A stretch of DNA of 64,000 nt. Source: Dicyema japonicum. Taxonomy: Eukaryota; Dicyemida; Rhombozoa; Dicyemidae. The stretch covers positions 1,030,671 through 1,094,670 of the forward strand of contig RDEW01000017.1 of NCBI GenBank assembly GCA_011109175.1, read 5' to 3'. Below the pieces are notes generated by a model. It was not told the origin of the DNA. It saw only the letters and a program-made list of their open reading frames with translations, and did not search any database. Of the stretch, positions 1 through 13,868 are shown in pieces. Position 1 is the stretch's first letter; each line of letters opens with the position of its first letter. Position numbers and translations under genes: made by a program.

Positions 1-12
1 TCGTCATTATAG

Positions 13-373
13 TACCTCGTGGATGGCCCTGACCAGTCTGTCTCCAGGCAAACAGTCAATTGCAAGTGGGTTTCCCCCACCCCACTAAAAATAGACATAC
101 AATTTTGCGCAAAAAAGAAGGAAATCAGACAGGCTTGGAGCGACGTCAACGAGCAATGGCAGGACACCTCCTTCTATAAATCCTTCCAGTCTGTCAAGAC
201 TGTAATTATTGTCAGTGAATTCTTAGAAAATGAACATGAATGACTATGACAGATACAAATACATGAGGGCCAAGCAGAGCATGAACAAACTCATAAGGAG
301 GAAGGTCAACTATCTCAAGTCACTCAAAAGTGGTGTGAAGACCACTCCGTATAAGGGGAAGACTGCTGCTTAA
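13..373 (+). CDS. RPL14: Ribosomal protein eL14 (RPL14), 3' part
   Basis: This is a component of the large cytosolic ribosomal subunit. The exon begins after an acceptor ending at base 12 and reads YLVDGP, then later RQAW, and after a 25-base intron (202-226, phase 0) KMNMNDYDRYKYMRAKQSMN, which follows the animal eL14 pattern LVDGP...RQAW...KMTDFDRFKVMKAKKMRN. The stop is TAA at 371-373. The N-terminal exons lie outside the window. The C-terminal tail is short (ends GKTAA) and lacks the long Ala/Lys repeats of vertebrate eL14. The small intron is the first example of the intron size seen throughout the window. Identity is recognised from the family pattern and I am confident of it. Confidence 0.9.
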
Positions 374-2100
374 TTACTTTCTAACTTGTTATATCCTATA
401 TTTGGAGTGTTATTTCATGTTCGGAGTTATTTGTTGGTTTTACTAAAAATTGGGAGATCGTCCTTATTCTCTAATTAGGTAATGGGTGGTTTCCACAGCC
501 ATTGCTTCTTCACCAATACCAACTGTATCTCGTCGGCTGGACTAGGACAAGCGAGTATCGCTCAGACCTTTCAATGATACAGCAACATGCACTCTGGTTG
601 AAAACTATATTTCAGGTGTATTGAAGCCAGTTAGTTACTTAAGTGGCAGATTTCATGTTAAGTCATCGCTCAGACAATAAGAATCATATTAACTACTGTG
701 CTGTTCTCGAGATCTTCTAATTGTGCCATGGATGAGATTTAAATCAGAATCCCTCGTGAATCCTACGTGTTCTGGTTTTAGATGTCTCTAAATACTTCAC
801 CACCAATGCACACGAAATAAGGAAAGTACGAGATTCCAGATATTTTGAGGTAGATCAAGTCAACACTACCAGCCGTTCTTTTGATATGCTAAAGATACCG
901 ATGACCAACTCCCCGAAGAAGGAATTAGTTGCTCCTTCTGCTCAGGCTATTACCACCTCAGCTGTATTCGTTTGTCTCTGGCATTGGACGTTCGTTATTG
1001 TACTGCCAGAACTGCCTTCGGCCACTCTGAATTTCCACATCCCCCATACTCTGCATGCTATCCGCACGAGGAAATATTACCTGCTGAGAAGAACCGCCTA
1101 CTGTTCATTTTCAAAATACGGGGGACGTGAAGAATCGCTATGAAGATCCCAAAGCATGCTCGGTATGCCGTCATCCCGTACCTTGCCCGACTGAACTACC
1201 ATGGATAATGGTTTTCTTTCACTGGTTCTCGGACTACTCCATGCGGACCTGTTGAGTCAAACTCCTTCGTCCGTCATTGAGATAAAACCTTAGTTTTTCC
1301 TTGTCCACTTTTCTCTTTTGCTGATACTTCCGAGACCAGACAAGACTGCTAGTCTAGTCCTACTCCTCACAGCTGTTGACACTGTGGCTATCCCCTGTCC
1401 TGAGCTACTCGACTCCTGAAGGCGAAGCATCGTTGTTTGCAGAACGATCTGTGCCGACTCGCCATTCCGGCGGTAGCGACTCAGGTCATCACAGAAGAAG
1501 ATGTACAAACTGCCATCGGTTCGGCTGCTGTAGTGGGGGAATGAATGATCTCAATTCAACCTAAGTTAAGGACCTTACTTTAGCTGTTACGGGAGAGGCT
1601 GGAGAGAATATTTTTCGAGCTATCCACGGGCTTGTTAAAAGGATGTTGAAAGGGACATTGCTGTTTTTGGCAAGAGATCTTTTTTTTCGAAACAAATAAA
1701 TCTTCTCACCTTTCTCGTACCCGATGGGGGTCTGTCGATTACTATCGGAGATTACTTCCCCCTATTATGTTGGAACATTGCCACAAACCGCTTTTTTACG
1801 AATGAATGCACAACTTGGGTGTCAAATTGGACATCTTTTTGCATTCAACACCGTTAGGGGCGGTGCTTCTTGGAGGTTGATCATTTCCGTCTTGTGTTCA
1901 GAGAAGATGTCACCCACTCACTGTTTTTTGAGACCGATTGCATGATTCGTTTAGGACTCAACGTTTTGAGAGCCCACATGTGTTGTCGTGAGGATATGAA
2001 TGATCGGAAAGTAACATCATTTTCTTTCAGGAGTGCCGGAGGATTCAGTCAGACTGCCCTTAACAAGATCTTCAAACATGGTTGGAGCAAGCTGAGTTCC
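374..2100. other. Gene-poor stretch, decayed repeat DNA
   Basis: No gene could be supported here. Short open stretches exist on both strands (for example 886-1143 and 1724-2109 on plus), but they have no recognisable domain and no flanking splice signals that extend them. The segment lies directly upstream of a LINE 3' end in the same orientation, so it is probably the decayed body of one or more LINEs. Confidence 0.4.
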
Positions 2101-2830
2101 CGTCTTTAATTGAGCCTCTCAGGTTTGACTGTGTGGTGGAAGATATTTTGATGGGATTAACTTCTTCCTTTTTTGCATGGAGGATCTCTAATGTGGGGTG
2201 TGATATGCGTTACCTCATTCACTGCTTCACGTTTTATATTGACAGTTCATTTTGTCTCCCCAAATGCTGACTCTGGTGATTGAAGAGAATTGAAGAAGTA
2301 TTAAGTCCCTGGAGATCGTATACGTCATGTCCAATCTTCTTCTAAACCTTTGGAGTGGTCGAGAGCGGTTGTTCTCAACCTTTCCAAGATGTCGTCACAC
2401 TTATTGTTCTCAATTGACATCCGCAGTGCCTTTGACTCGGTCTCCAGAAAAAGATCTGATACGTTGCGAGAACATTTTCCTTCAAGCATTTTCAAAAAAA
2501 TTGCTGGGGAAATTTAAAGATCCTCAAGCCGGTCGCTATCCACGCTGTACACCCAATTCATCCCCATACTGTAAATATGGCTGTGTAAGAACAAACATGG
2601 ATAAGATCAACTCCCTCAATCCAGTATGACCAAAAAATCTCTCAAATCACGGGACTAACAATAAGAGCAAACCCATTTGAGGTCTTCACGAGGAAGTCGG
2701 GCGGAATATTCACCCAAAATGGAAAACCGCCAAAGAACGGTACTATCGAAAATGTGTCGGTTCCCGAAAGCAACACCGGGAAAAGATGAGAACATTACTG
2801 AGAGAAGCCGGGATCACCTGATGGCGTTTT
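2100..2830 (+). mobile_element. LINE-C (jockey/CR1-like) 3' fragment, decayed
   Basis: A reverse-transcriptase palm motif A is readable at 2407-2448 as FSIDIRSAFDSVSR. The element ends with the family's typical C-terminus, REKMRTLLREAGIT, and a TGA at 2819-2821. The same ending (…GIT stop, DNA core GGGATCACCT) closes the copies near 20640, 33380, 47360 and 54890. Several stop codons and frame changes lie between, so this copy is dead. The piece at 2461-2486 is found again, base for base, in a kinase intron at 6089-6114. Confidence 0.75.
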
Positions 2831-3240
2831 CCTTTTAATTAGTGTTGTAAAGTACAAGATCATCGGAGAGATCGAGTTTACCAATTTTGGAAACTTCTTT
2901 AATCTTCGACTTGTGCCAAACTGAGAAAAAGAGATTTTCTGAAGCTAATTTCATAAAATGTATTTTTTGAGGTCATTAATTCCCCTCTTAATCAGAGTTT
3001 AAAATTTTTGATTTTAATAGTTCACCACTCATCCACTGAGGAATATCAAAATTAATCCTGAAAACGAAAAAAAGGTAATTTTTAGTTCTATTTTTGTTTT
3101 ATTGTAGGAGTCTTGAAATATCCCTTCTTAGTTTTTTAAAAGTATTCACTAACTTTGTCAAGTTTAGACGAATGTTTGCTTCGACAACGCTACAATGACT
3201 TCATTTGACATAGTAATGTTGAATATTAGGCATTGCTTCA

Positions 3241-4380
3241 TCAACGGGAGTTGGAATAAACACAAATGGTAAGAATCGTTCCTCTTTCATGAGAATTTGA
3301 AAAAGCGTGGGTTATTTGCGTGTATCGACGGCTTCTATTGATGATTGGTGGAAGCGCTCGGATTCCGAGCCGCAGAGAGTGATGATTGCCGTGTTGTCGA
3401 ATAGTGGGGGGGGACAGCTGAGCAGAGAAATTTGTTATGCGGAACATTTTTGCTCTTAGGGAATTTATTTTGTAAAAGTTTGAAATTGAAATTCCGTAAG
3501 CCCAGGAGACACAGGAATACTCCACAGTCGGCTTTAAGAGCTAAAAGACGGCGGCGCATTCTTGACGACTGGATCCTGGAGTTTAGAAATGTGGAAAGTT
3601 GGTCAACGTATGTTAGAAGTATTGAATCCGGACATCCAGGCCAGGGTCAGTCGTCTAAGAACAGGTTATTGGAAACACCATTTGGGAAGAGACGGGATCT
3701 TGAATGTACACACGTCCCTCTCGTTCGGTGAGAAAATTGGCTATCCATCGTTTTAAAGTCGGATCAATTGAGGCGTTGAAGCCTTTTTTGTTAGAAGGAT
3801 GCTCTGGACTGAATTAAACGCCTTTTATTTAGATGGGGGTTGTGATTCTTTGATTCAAACATTTTATATACCTCATGTCAGATAAGGTAAGGGGTTGGTT
3901 CATCTTCGAGCGTTCCTCTTCTTCATAAGGGACGATTTTTAGAGTCGATCGTAGTGTTGTAGCCTTTATACACTGCTCGGAGGATTACACGGTTTGGATG
4001 TAGTGTCGTGTCGATAGAATCAATGTGCAAGGATCAAATCCCATAAGGTTACGGTCAATGAATAGCTTGAAATTTGGGCAGTCAACAATTAGATTACCTC
4101 TCTTGTCAACCGATTGAGTAGCCAGTAATTGGGAGTGTTTGGCGTTAAAGTCACCACATAATACAATGACCTAAACCATTAATGATATCAATCGAGATTT
4201 GTTACGGTCCTGTCATGTAAAAATATATTCTCCACTCGTCTGCTCACATCAGAGTAGGTCAAACCGTTTTTAATGATGGAAGTAGTCCACTTCCAAGTCG
4301 GTCTTATCTGATGACGGTGTATCCAAGAAATCTCTATATGGCAGTAATGTGTCAACTCTTCTAAAAAAAGCAATTCACAT
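3241..4380 (-). mobile_element. LINE-C fragment, endonuclease plus RT tail, decayed
   Basis: Reading the minus strand, 4380-3890 contains an AP-endonuclease core with GDFNAKHSQL. Further along, 3525-3241 reads YSCVSWAYGISISN, the same region as EYACASWAYKASISN in the copy near 54540. The order endonuclease then RT C-terminal region fits one minus-strand element whose central RT is lost or unreadable. Many stops are present. The plus-strand open frames at 3432-3756 are shadows or unidentifiable. Confidence 0.6.
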
Positions 4381-4410
4381 CAAATTTAAAAATTAAACTC
4401 CCACACATCT

Positions 4411-4605
4411 TTATTCTTTCTCAGGAATTTTAACTTTACGCCTTTTTCTTCTACGGAAAGCCTCATGTTTCACGGACATGAATTTCTCGAGAGCAATCGA
4501 CAAGAAGCTGAGGACTGCCGTTAAAGAAACACTCACTTCTTTATAAATCTGACTGGATTCAATGTAAACTACCGCTTCGCTACTGAGGAATAGGAGTACG
4601 CTCAC
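4411..4605 (-). CDS. Unrecognised small ORF or last exon
   Basis: This 64-codon open frame has a hydrophobic middle and a strongly basic end (KHEAFRRRKRRKVKIPEKE), then TAA. No ATG begins it. The upstream bases give no clean in-frame exon when a 23-base intron is assumed. It could be the last exon of a membrane protein or a chance frame next to the kinase gene. No family is recognised. Confidence 0.2.
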   Translation of the reverse strand: MSVLLFLSSEAVVYIESSQIYKEVSVSLTAVLSFLSIALEKFMSVKHEAFRRRKRRKVKIPEKE

Positions 4606-5053
4606 TAGTTAGGCTGCATGCCATATTCCTTGTCCCTATTTCTAACAAACAGGATGACTAAATGGACGGACAGAATCACTCTAGGAGATCACAGACTGAC
4701 AATGTAATTTAGGTCATCTACAAAACTGCTAAACTAGCTAACTTAGTTCAAGCCTAATCGCAATACAATTACACAAAATATAAATACAAAAATAATTAAA
4801 TATCTACAATAATCGGCTTCGATCTTCGGACGGAGGATAATAAGTCAAATCATCCACAGACTCTTCCACATCATCCCCAGTTGAATACCCACCCAACTAA
4901 CAGCTATTAAACAGCCCAAACCTTTCGACTATCAACCCCATTAGATAAGAAAGAGTGATTTTCGGTCATACTCCCACTCTGGTAAGTCTCTTTATAACAC
5001 GTGGGCATAATATCAAAGGCCATATTCCGACTATTAATAAGAAGGTAAGTCTA

Positions 5054-6345
<1,292 letters not shown>

Positions 6346-6589
6346 TACCGGGGACCCCAATATTTCCCGTGGTCATTAGCTTCTTTTTTAGGGCTCCACT
6401 CCATACCGTCAATGTTATGTTCAATTAATGTTGGTAGACGACGGAAAATTCGTTTAAATCCCTTCCGTCTACCGGTACCTACGCCACACAGGAAGTGGAA
6501 GATAAGCAATTCCTGTAGCCATGCTTAATATCGAATTATTTACTAGTCACTAATTGATCCCCCTCTAGTTCCCACCAATGTCATGAACA

Positions 6590-6745
6590 TCTTATGACAA
6601 AGGCAAACCCATCGAGGTCCTCGGGTGGAAATCAGGCGCCACCCTACGCGGAAAATCACCCGAAAAAAAATTTAAATTATTATTGAACCCCCGAAAAGGA
6701 ACAGCATGAAGAAGGAGTTAAACCGGCTAATTAAGTGACCCCGGT
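6590..6745 (+). mobile_element. LINE-C 3' end fragment
   Basis: The sequence from CCCATCGAGGTCCTCGGGTG to the region before GTGACCCCGG parallels the last 150 bases of the LINE-C copy at 2676-2821 (CCCATTTGAGGTCTTCACGAGG...). It is heavily mutated and codes for nothing intact. Confidence 0.5.
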
Positions 6746-7655
6746 ATTCAAAAAATAGGCGCGTGTGGTTTTCCCAATGTATCCACGTGGATCCTTTGCT
6801 TTCCCATACTTCCAGTGTTCCTCTAATTTAAAGAGGTGTTTATTTTCTTTGATATATGATTGCGGAGGAGCGGAAGGAAGTGAAAAAATCGAAGGAGCGG
6901 AAGGAAGAATTGACGTCCACGTTACGTCGAGAACTAATTCCGACCCTCTCGATTCTGCTACAGCCAAGAATCACTCTTCCAGTCGTGTCAATATAAAGTT
7001 TTTTTTAGATTTGCCTCTTGGTGGTTGTCCATAAAAAATCAACTCTCGACGGTGCCTAAATCCTCTTATATTTAGATTTTACCCCCTATTGACTTTTTTG
7101 GGAGAGACTATGACTATTATGATTTGAATATCCTTATAACTGAGTATCTAAGAATAACAAATTTGGAGGGCAACGAGGTCGTCAGGAGATCCCGGCATCC
7201 CTAGCTAGCTACTTACTTTTCCCGCTATTCGCTCCGAGATTATACACACTTCCTGTACGCTCGTGTTACACGTGGAAGGTTATGAGGTTTCATTCAAACT
7301 CTCATTTTCATCATAAGGGACTAGAATGGAGTTGGTCTTAACAGCCAAGTTGAGAACCTTCGTAGTGTCTCCGTGATTGTAGCTTAAAGATCATCGACCT
7401 TCATAGATTTGATTGACAGGTTTGTACCTTATCTGAGTAATTAAAATTATTTGACGAACAATTCAAAACCCCACGTGCAGAATTAGTTGCACATTGTTAC
7501 TGATTATGGCACGACTATCAACTGTTATAGAGGATTCACTCACTGGACAAAGAGATGAAGGCGGAACAGACAAGAACGCGACTGGCTAAACTCAGAGGAG
7601 ACATCGAACCAGACATCAACCAAAATCAAGAAACAGAACTTTTCGCGAAAGCCAA
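6746..7655. other. No gene seen
   Basis: Two overlapping open frames on opposite strands at 6731-7034 contain a small internal duplication (GGAGCGGAAGGAAG twice near 6869-6906), but no domain is recognisable. The rest is AT-rich and carries stops in all frames. Confidence 0.4.
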
Positions 7656-7659
7656 ATAC

Positions 7660-7940
7660 TCATTACTCAACACAGGCAGGATGCACACTTTGTAGAGTAA
7701 GAACAGTTCCGTAGAAGAACCATCGAATGTTCTAAATTTTTTAACTTTTTCTGTGTCCTTTTAGATAATCCGGTTTCTTAGTGATGTATTCACTAATGAC
7801 GGAGTCACTCGTCAATCCAAAGCATCACAAGTGCTTGGAACCTTCAGCCGGAATGTACAGGAGATTCGAACTGGACCTATCATGATTCTGGAAGGCACAT
7901 ATGACACTGCGCCATAATCGAACTCAACTTAGCAAAATAA
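7660..7940 (-). repeat. tRNA-derived SINE copy, mutated
   Basis: Read on the minus strand, this matches the SINE at 50266-50582. The body segment GGCAGGATGCACACTTTG (7676 onward) corresponds to the reverse complement of the CAAAGTG...CCTGCC region of the intact copy. Bases 7785-7850 hold the conserved ATGACGGAGTCACTCGTCAA block, and the reverse of a Pol III B box (GAGATTCGAAC) follows near 7862. The A box is degenerate. Confidence 0.6.
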
Positions 7941-8099
7941 TTAAATAAGCGATCTTCAGTCCACACAAGAAATTGTGAAGACATCTCATTTCACAAAGAT
8001 CAAAAATACCACGATCCTAAGTCATTAGAGGTGATCTCCTAGAGAGCCGAAACGCAATCTCGTCAAAGCTCGAAGATCCCTGAGAGCGGCGTTAGTTCC

Positions 8100-8300
8100 G
8101 AGAACATTTCAGATTGAGCATCAATGATGACGCAAAAGCGACTTCAACCTGCTTTCTTCCTGGGAAAACTCCAATTTCTTTCATCCCTTCTATTATACAG
8201 GAAAATCTCAACTCCCTTAAAAATGACCCCACGTGGCTAGGAAGATCTTTTTGTGTCAATACCTTTAAGGCGATTAAACAGAAATTAGATCAACATTGAC
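8100..8300 (+). repeat. Dispersed repeat, copy 1
   Basis: The stretch ATCCCTTCTATTATACAGG through GAAAATCTCAACTCCC and AAAATGACCCC is shared with 19220-19290, and the following TTTTTGTGTCAATACCTT is shared with 19487-19506. The open frame 8114-8299 is not recognisable as a protein. It is probably a fragment of an older transposon. Confidence 0.5.
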
Positions 8301-8593
8301 GTGACTCCACAAGTGAAAGCGGTGCGTAGTTCTGGGCATTTCTTTGTGGATTGCTCAGAACACTTGGACGACGCTTCTGGTTCGAGCTCAATGGTTGCAC
8401 AAACCATTGGTGTTGACGTTAAAAGACTTCACAAACTCTTCTGAAGAAGTACTAGAAGTAATACAAAGCACAGGACGATGAATGAAGTAATTGCGAGGGG
8501 GCTTATGGAGGAAAGTATAATAAGCAATCATGGAAATTGTGATCACCTAATTAGTCAGTCATCATTTTCTTCAGTTAATTTCTTCTTTAATTG

Positions 8594-8667
8594 TTAAGTG
8601 TATCCAGTTTCCACTTCTGCAGAAACAAAAAAATTAAGTGTATCCAGTTTCCACTTCTGCAGAAACA
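8594..8667. repeat. Two-copy 40-base direct repeat
   Basis: TTAAGTGTATCCAGTTTCCA followed by CTTCTGCAGAAACA occurs at 8594 and again at 8634, a period of 40 bases with no mismatch over the 34-base core. Confidence 0.85.
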
Positions 8668-8850
8668 GATTTGGTAATAGTAAAGGTTTTTGAAAAGAAA
8701 ACTCACAAGCCACAGTTAGACGTTCAGATGTATATTTGTCGTAAATATCTTTGTTAAAATAATTTACTCTTTCGTGAAGGACAAAAGTAAGTCTTCCGGT
8801 CGTCCTAGGAAATAACTTGAAAAACTGGATAAGTGTTGAAATCCACATCT
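8668..8850 (-). mobile_element. LINE-A C-terminal fragment, decayed
   Basis: The minus strand reads FKLFPRTTGRLTFVLHER and SERLTVACEF, with alternative-frame GRPEDLLLSF. This resembles the GRPR.TLP.VLH.D...LTVA end of LINE-A copies (for example at 14900-15050 and 51960-52080), with frame changes. Confidence 0.4.
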
Positions 8851-9128
8851 TGACTTATTGAGGAGCTCTAGTTAAAAATCAGAAAACTTAAGAAATTGGT
8901 ATACAAAATTGTATCGTTTGCTGCACATGCGTGGCTATAAAATTATGCTTCTCAAGAAAGTGCTTATAACTGTCCTCACTCTACCCAAGAAACAATAAGC
9001 GAGTCATCTCTCTACAAAAATGTTTTCCTACAGAGAAGCAGATGGTGGCTGACAACACAAAAATGATCATTACACAAAAATTAATGTTATTAAAAAATCA
9101 TTTCTTTATAAAAAAATAAAAATATAAA

Positions 9129-11162
9129 TCATAAAGGTACACATCCATCCAACAAGAGATCAGCATTTTCTCTGTTTACGATCAAAGGAAGGTTATCCTA
9201 AAAATAAAATAGTAATAATACGTGAAGTCCATTGATTTTAGAGACATAGCACTCCATCAACTGCTGTGATTGAGGTAGTGAGTTAATAAATTCAACTACA
9301 ACACTCCTCCAAATTCTGACCTTCTCCACCCTTTCTTTAAAAGACGCAGAGGAATAGGACTCCAGGGTCCCGACAAAACACCTAAACTTTAAAAGTGCAA
9401 AAACTTAGAAGCAGCGTTATCAACAGCGAATAAAACTCCCCCAAGTGAATAGTCGATCGAATACGTTCAAAAACAGCAGAAAAGAAATTTAACTGAGGAG
9501 GAGTGAACAAGTCATAAACGTGGACAAAATGCCTGAGAATATCACACAAATCTGCCAAATTCTGGGCGACAAACAGAAATAGCACCAATTCGACTGTATT
9601 CGAATCAGCTTTATTGAGAAAACAACGCATTTTCCCATCACCTAACATAAAAACGACATACATACCAATCATTTGGATCAGAATTGGGGTCACTTTGTGC
9701 CAAAAAGGTCCACATTGGCGATACACAGCTCAAGAATCATACTTCTAACACATCCGTCGATGTCCTCACACAATAAGGACAGAATTTCTGGAACCAGGTC
9801 CACCAGAAGTCTACAGTAAATAGAAAGGATAACGGATGACGCGCAAAGAATTCACAAGCTGACAAAAACAAGTCTTGTGGTGAGGACTAAGGATCACCCG
9901 TTCATGGAAAACTGCAGGAATAATGACCGAATTCAAATCTGGATAACTAAAATGTCTCACCTGGTAAATTAAAAGACAAGATATTTTCAACAAAGAGCAA
10001 TCAAAAGATGTGGTTACTCCATAAACTATCAGTAGGACTTGAAAGAAGACAAATCTGGGACAAAGGCATGTCCCACAACTCGACAAATATGCAAATTGAG
10101 TAAAACTATCTTTTTGGACTAAAATCAATAATACGAAATACAGCAGTCTTATTCTTTTGTTTGAAGGGAAAATCAACGTGCTTTACGACTCCTTTGTACA
10201 AAGTTGAGCCATTGAGAGGGATTTGACCCACTATAGTCGAGCATCACATCAGCCATGGAGAATAGCTGTGTGAGGAAAAGACCATAGTCTGATTCAATGT
10301 CTAAAATTCCTCATAAACCGCAACCAATTTCATCAGTCCGTTACTTCGGAGATTTGTGTGCCAAATCTGAGTCAAAATCTCCACAAACTCAGAAATACAG
10401 TTTCGGCAGCCAAATCATCAACTCTTAGGAAGAAACAATTTCCAGCACTAAAATGGTTAATTTATGGATACAAGTAATATTTCTTGTCCTCAGCTTGTGA
10501 TGTGGGGATAAAATGCTTAAGGAACCGGGAAATCGTTGAGATCACATTCGTCAACTGCGAGTTATCAAAGGACCTGCCGATCTTGGCCAAATTTATCATC
10601 AGTTTGAAGATTTTAACGTTCATCCGACTTCCAGTTTTGAAAACAGGCAGGAGTAAATCAACCACCCCAAGGTATCAAATCTAACGGAATGTGACACATG
10701 GCTTAGAGAGCATTCAAGGAAATTTCCAATTTTGTCAGAAAATGGTTCCAGGTTCACCTTTTTGACAAGAGTGGTTAGAGTCTTCCGAAAATTACGCCTA
10801 ACTGAAGACTCCTCGTCGAAGATGGCTGGGAAAAATGAATCAATTATTTGACTGACGTGGGGAATCAAGTTTGAATCGTCAAAATTGGGGAAAGTGTTAA
10901 GAAAATTGGACAAATTTAAGATTGCGTTGTTTTTGAGTTTGCAATTCTGATTCTTTAGTCTTGATAGAATGTCCTAGCAATGTTTATGAGAAAGTACAGA
11001 GATTCTGTCGGTTGTTGATAAATCCCTATCATATTGATGTCTCAGCACTATTTTTGCAGTTTTAAATTTCCCTTTGGTTTCGTTCACATTTTTTGGCAAT
11101 TTTTTCCCAAGTTTAATCTTGGTTTTTTTACTTTCTGCCTTCTTCCTTTTACTCTTCGACAT
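9129..11162 (-). CDS. TEX10: TEX10/IPI1-like ribosome-assembly protein
   Basis: This is an armadillo/HEAT-type nucleolar protein of the IPI1-TEX10 family, a partner in the Rix1 (PELP1-WDR18-TEX10) complex that matures the 60S subunit. The N-terminus is a basic MSKSKRKKAESKK...KIKLGKKLPKN, as in TEX10 (KVKLKVGKKKPK). A 24-base intron (10974-10997) follows, then DILSRLKNQN...LSNFL, and SHVSHSVRFDTLG joined to VVDLLLPVF, which aligns with the family's [21 protein letters not shown]. That join needs one extra base in the C4 run at 10665-10668. Later parts are readable as exons at 9129-9726 (introns of 24 bases at 9198-9221, about 28, and 24) and around 9811-10176 (a 23-base intron). The region 9730-10460 is not fully resolved. 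The last exon ends LLLDGCVPL, stop at 9129. The C-terminal half is assigned by continuity of strand and intron style rather than by clear homology. Confidence 0.7.
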
Positions 11163-12480
11163 TTACCACAACACGTAAATCTTTAAACGTGGTTAAGTTT
11201 AAAAATCGGTTGTGTACAATTAAAATTTTTAATTAAATTTAAATTTATTTTTTAAAAATATTAATTTCATTCATAATTTATATTATGATCAAACGATCAC
11301 ACAATTGGGATAAGGAAACTCAACTGGTTGAATCTGATGTTTTCCCCTGTCTCTTCAATCGCAGAAATGCTTGGTTATATTCTATAAATAGTTCTTAAAA
11401 AAAGATAGCGAGGTTAGAGTGTCTGGATTCTTTTTGCATGGTTATTACCTCTAAGGACTCTTAGGGAAATACGTTGGAATAACATCACCTTTTATGGAGA
11501 TTGATTACCATAGCGAGTTGAGAAGTCTTAACCCTCCACCGTGCAAAAGAAAAAAAATAAAGGTCAAGGAGTTTCAGATGTTTCTACATGATGATGAAGG
11601 TTTAGGCTAACAGTTGCAAAATTCTGGGAGTCGTTTAAAAACTTTAATCAATTAATCCTTTAGGCTTTCTTAATTAACTTTATGAAAATTACTTCATGTA
11701 AAAAATCAGACAGAACAAACATTTTGATGTAAAATCAACAAAACTTTCACAAAATGAGGCAAATATTACACTTTAGGAGTCGAATCAGTATTTGTAGTGT
11801 TCCCTAAATTAAGAGATATAAAAAGCCAATACCATAAAATGAGACAGTAGTGAAATTTATGTGATCAAATCACGATTTGTTAGCGACTTCAGAATTAGAA
11901 AAAATCGAAAATTTACCTTAACAAAATGATACGAACTTTGCGTTTATTAAACCATCTACTATTCCCCTGTATTCAAGTATCCTTAAGTTTATGACGAGTG
12001 TCGGAAATAATGTTGAGTCCATGACTGGTAATGCTAATGGTCCCATGGTTTAATACAAATTCGTAAATCAGTTTTTATTTAAACTGATTTTTAACAAACA
12101 TGGAATCAAGATATAGAGTTCATCTCTACTTCCAAGCAGCTTGTGTCACTGCCATGTAGAATCTCAGAAGACATCGCCTTGGACAGAAAGAGGAGAGATG
12201 ATTGAGATCTTCAGTGTGCGTAGAAATCCGATTCTTTTACTGACCCATGAAATCGAGCCTCGAAGGCGCAATGAAACATGATATTTCAGCTGCAGTCTCG
12301 CTTTTGCTCATTTGATCTCTAGAGCAGGCTCTTGAGGTACTCTGATGTAAGTTGATAGAGATGAATGTGTCGGTGGAATTTAAGTCCCAGACAAGAGGTT
12401 CCCTATCTTAAAAGTGGGAAATGGGGAATCTCATTCGGTCATTTTTTGTCACGTCTGCATTAGCTGACTGGCTCTAGCAT
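11163..12480. other. AT-rich intergenic stretch
   Basis: No open frame, repeat match or RNA gene was found. It separates the TEX10-like start from a LINE remnant and should contain the TEX10 promoter immediately upstream of 11162. Confidence 0.45.
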
Positions 12481-13230
12481 AGAAGAATGTCCGACAGCAT
12501 CTAAATAATGAGATCAAGAAAGGTACCCAAAACTCCACCCGGAATAACTTTGAGTCAGGCACCACTTCTGGAAAATGTCCCCGACAACAAACAATTGAAA
12601 ATTTCGCACTTATCTCTAATCAGTTCCAGACCAACTTCAGACAAGGCAGGAATCAAAACTTCCAGAGCACAGAAAACCATCTCCGAGGGTCCTTTAACGA
12701 CTGCATTGTTAAGTACCTGATGTTTAGAGGGGACCGAGGAAGTTTATTAATTTTCTCTATACCAAGGGAGAATAGAAGAGGTCCTAAGAATCATTCTGTT
12801 GTACCCCGGATAACGAAGAAATAGAGTATATACCGAATAGAAGAGATGATTGCTTTCCGTAGCATTGGTCGACCATATCGAAAGTGTTGGGACATCTATC
12901 GGTACTGTCCTCCGAGGTTAGTCCCTTCTCAGACTGTTGAATGCATTATTTATGTACAATTTGACGAGAATATGCTTTTGGAATCTCAATACTGCGGTTT
13001 GTGAAAATATGGGCAGAGTGAACTGCAACCTCACGTCCGAGACGATATCCAACTCAGACTTGAGACGGGGTCCGGGGTCCAACAGGATGACCCATAGGAC
13101 CTCTTCTATTCCCCAAACTAACTAATCCCATGAGCCCTTATCTAGTGATCTAGAGGATATCATCCAGTAATCCAAAAGTTCTCGCAAGGGAGTGAAACAT
13201 CTAAACTCGTTTGAATAGCAAGCGGTGCTT
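12480..13230 (+). mobile_element. LINE-B reverse-transcriptase remnant
   Basis: GVQQDDP.GPLLFP is readable at about 13074-13116. It corresponds to the GVQQGDPLGPLLF motif of LINE-B-type reverse transcriptases. The upstream part has open pieces (12508-12720) but many stops. The element is dead. Confidence 0.5.
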
Positions 13231-13334
13231 TAAAACTGTTTCAAAAAATGTAGTTTTCAATCAAATAGTTATAAAGTCAAAAAATTCCTAGGTTCTCCCT
13301 CTACGATTAGTCATCATAACTGTTTTTTGCTTAA

Positions 13335-13412
13335 AACAAATTGTGTGTCCCGTCTGGAGGGAGCTATAGCTAATATGGCTTTTCGTAAAGTGCAGTATTA
13401 GTATTACTTAAA
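13335..13412 (+). repeat. SINE 3' tail fragment
   Basis: TTGTGTGTCCCGTCTGGAGG, then GAGCTATAGCTAATATGGCT and TTTTCGTAAAG, matches the last 80 bases of the SINE at 50505-50570 (TGTGTCCTGCC...GGAGCTATAAATATTATGGC). It is 5'-truncated. Confidence 0.6.
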
Positions 13413-13868
13413 CATCATTGAATTGTTCGTTGAAGAAAAATCTCAAAGTAACAGGTTATTATTTTGATTAATATCCACAGGCGTTAATTTTGTTAAAATA
13501 TCGAAGTTTTCATCCCATCAACCGACTCCTGGATCGATAAGGTCTCTACGCTTTTGTTGAATCCGACTTTCCCTTAGATTTGATTGACGAAACCAATATT
13601 CGAGGACAAAAATATATGAATTCCCTTATCGGAAAAATTTCTGACCCAAAAATATTTCTAATTTCGTCTCACTGATTGTTTTCTGTGGCAAACCTGCCGA
13701 GATGGTTGATGATCTGCTAAGGGATTTATTCGAAAATTTTGCAGTCTCCCATTGCATACTCAATTCATGCAGGCCAAATGGAGACCTTGTCATCAAAATT
13801 GACTTTTAATTAAATTAATTTTTCTTGCAGATAATAATAAATTCAAAAACGATTAAAATTATGAAATT

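Noticed and set aside
6640-7034. Overlapping ORFs on both strands as a gene
   Set aside because: No domain, low-complexity duplications, and position directly behind a LINE 3' end.
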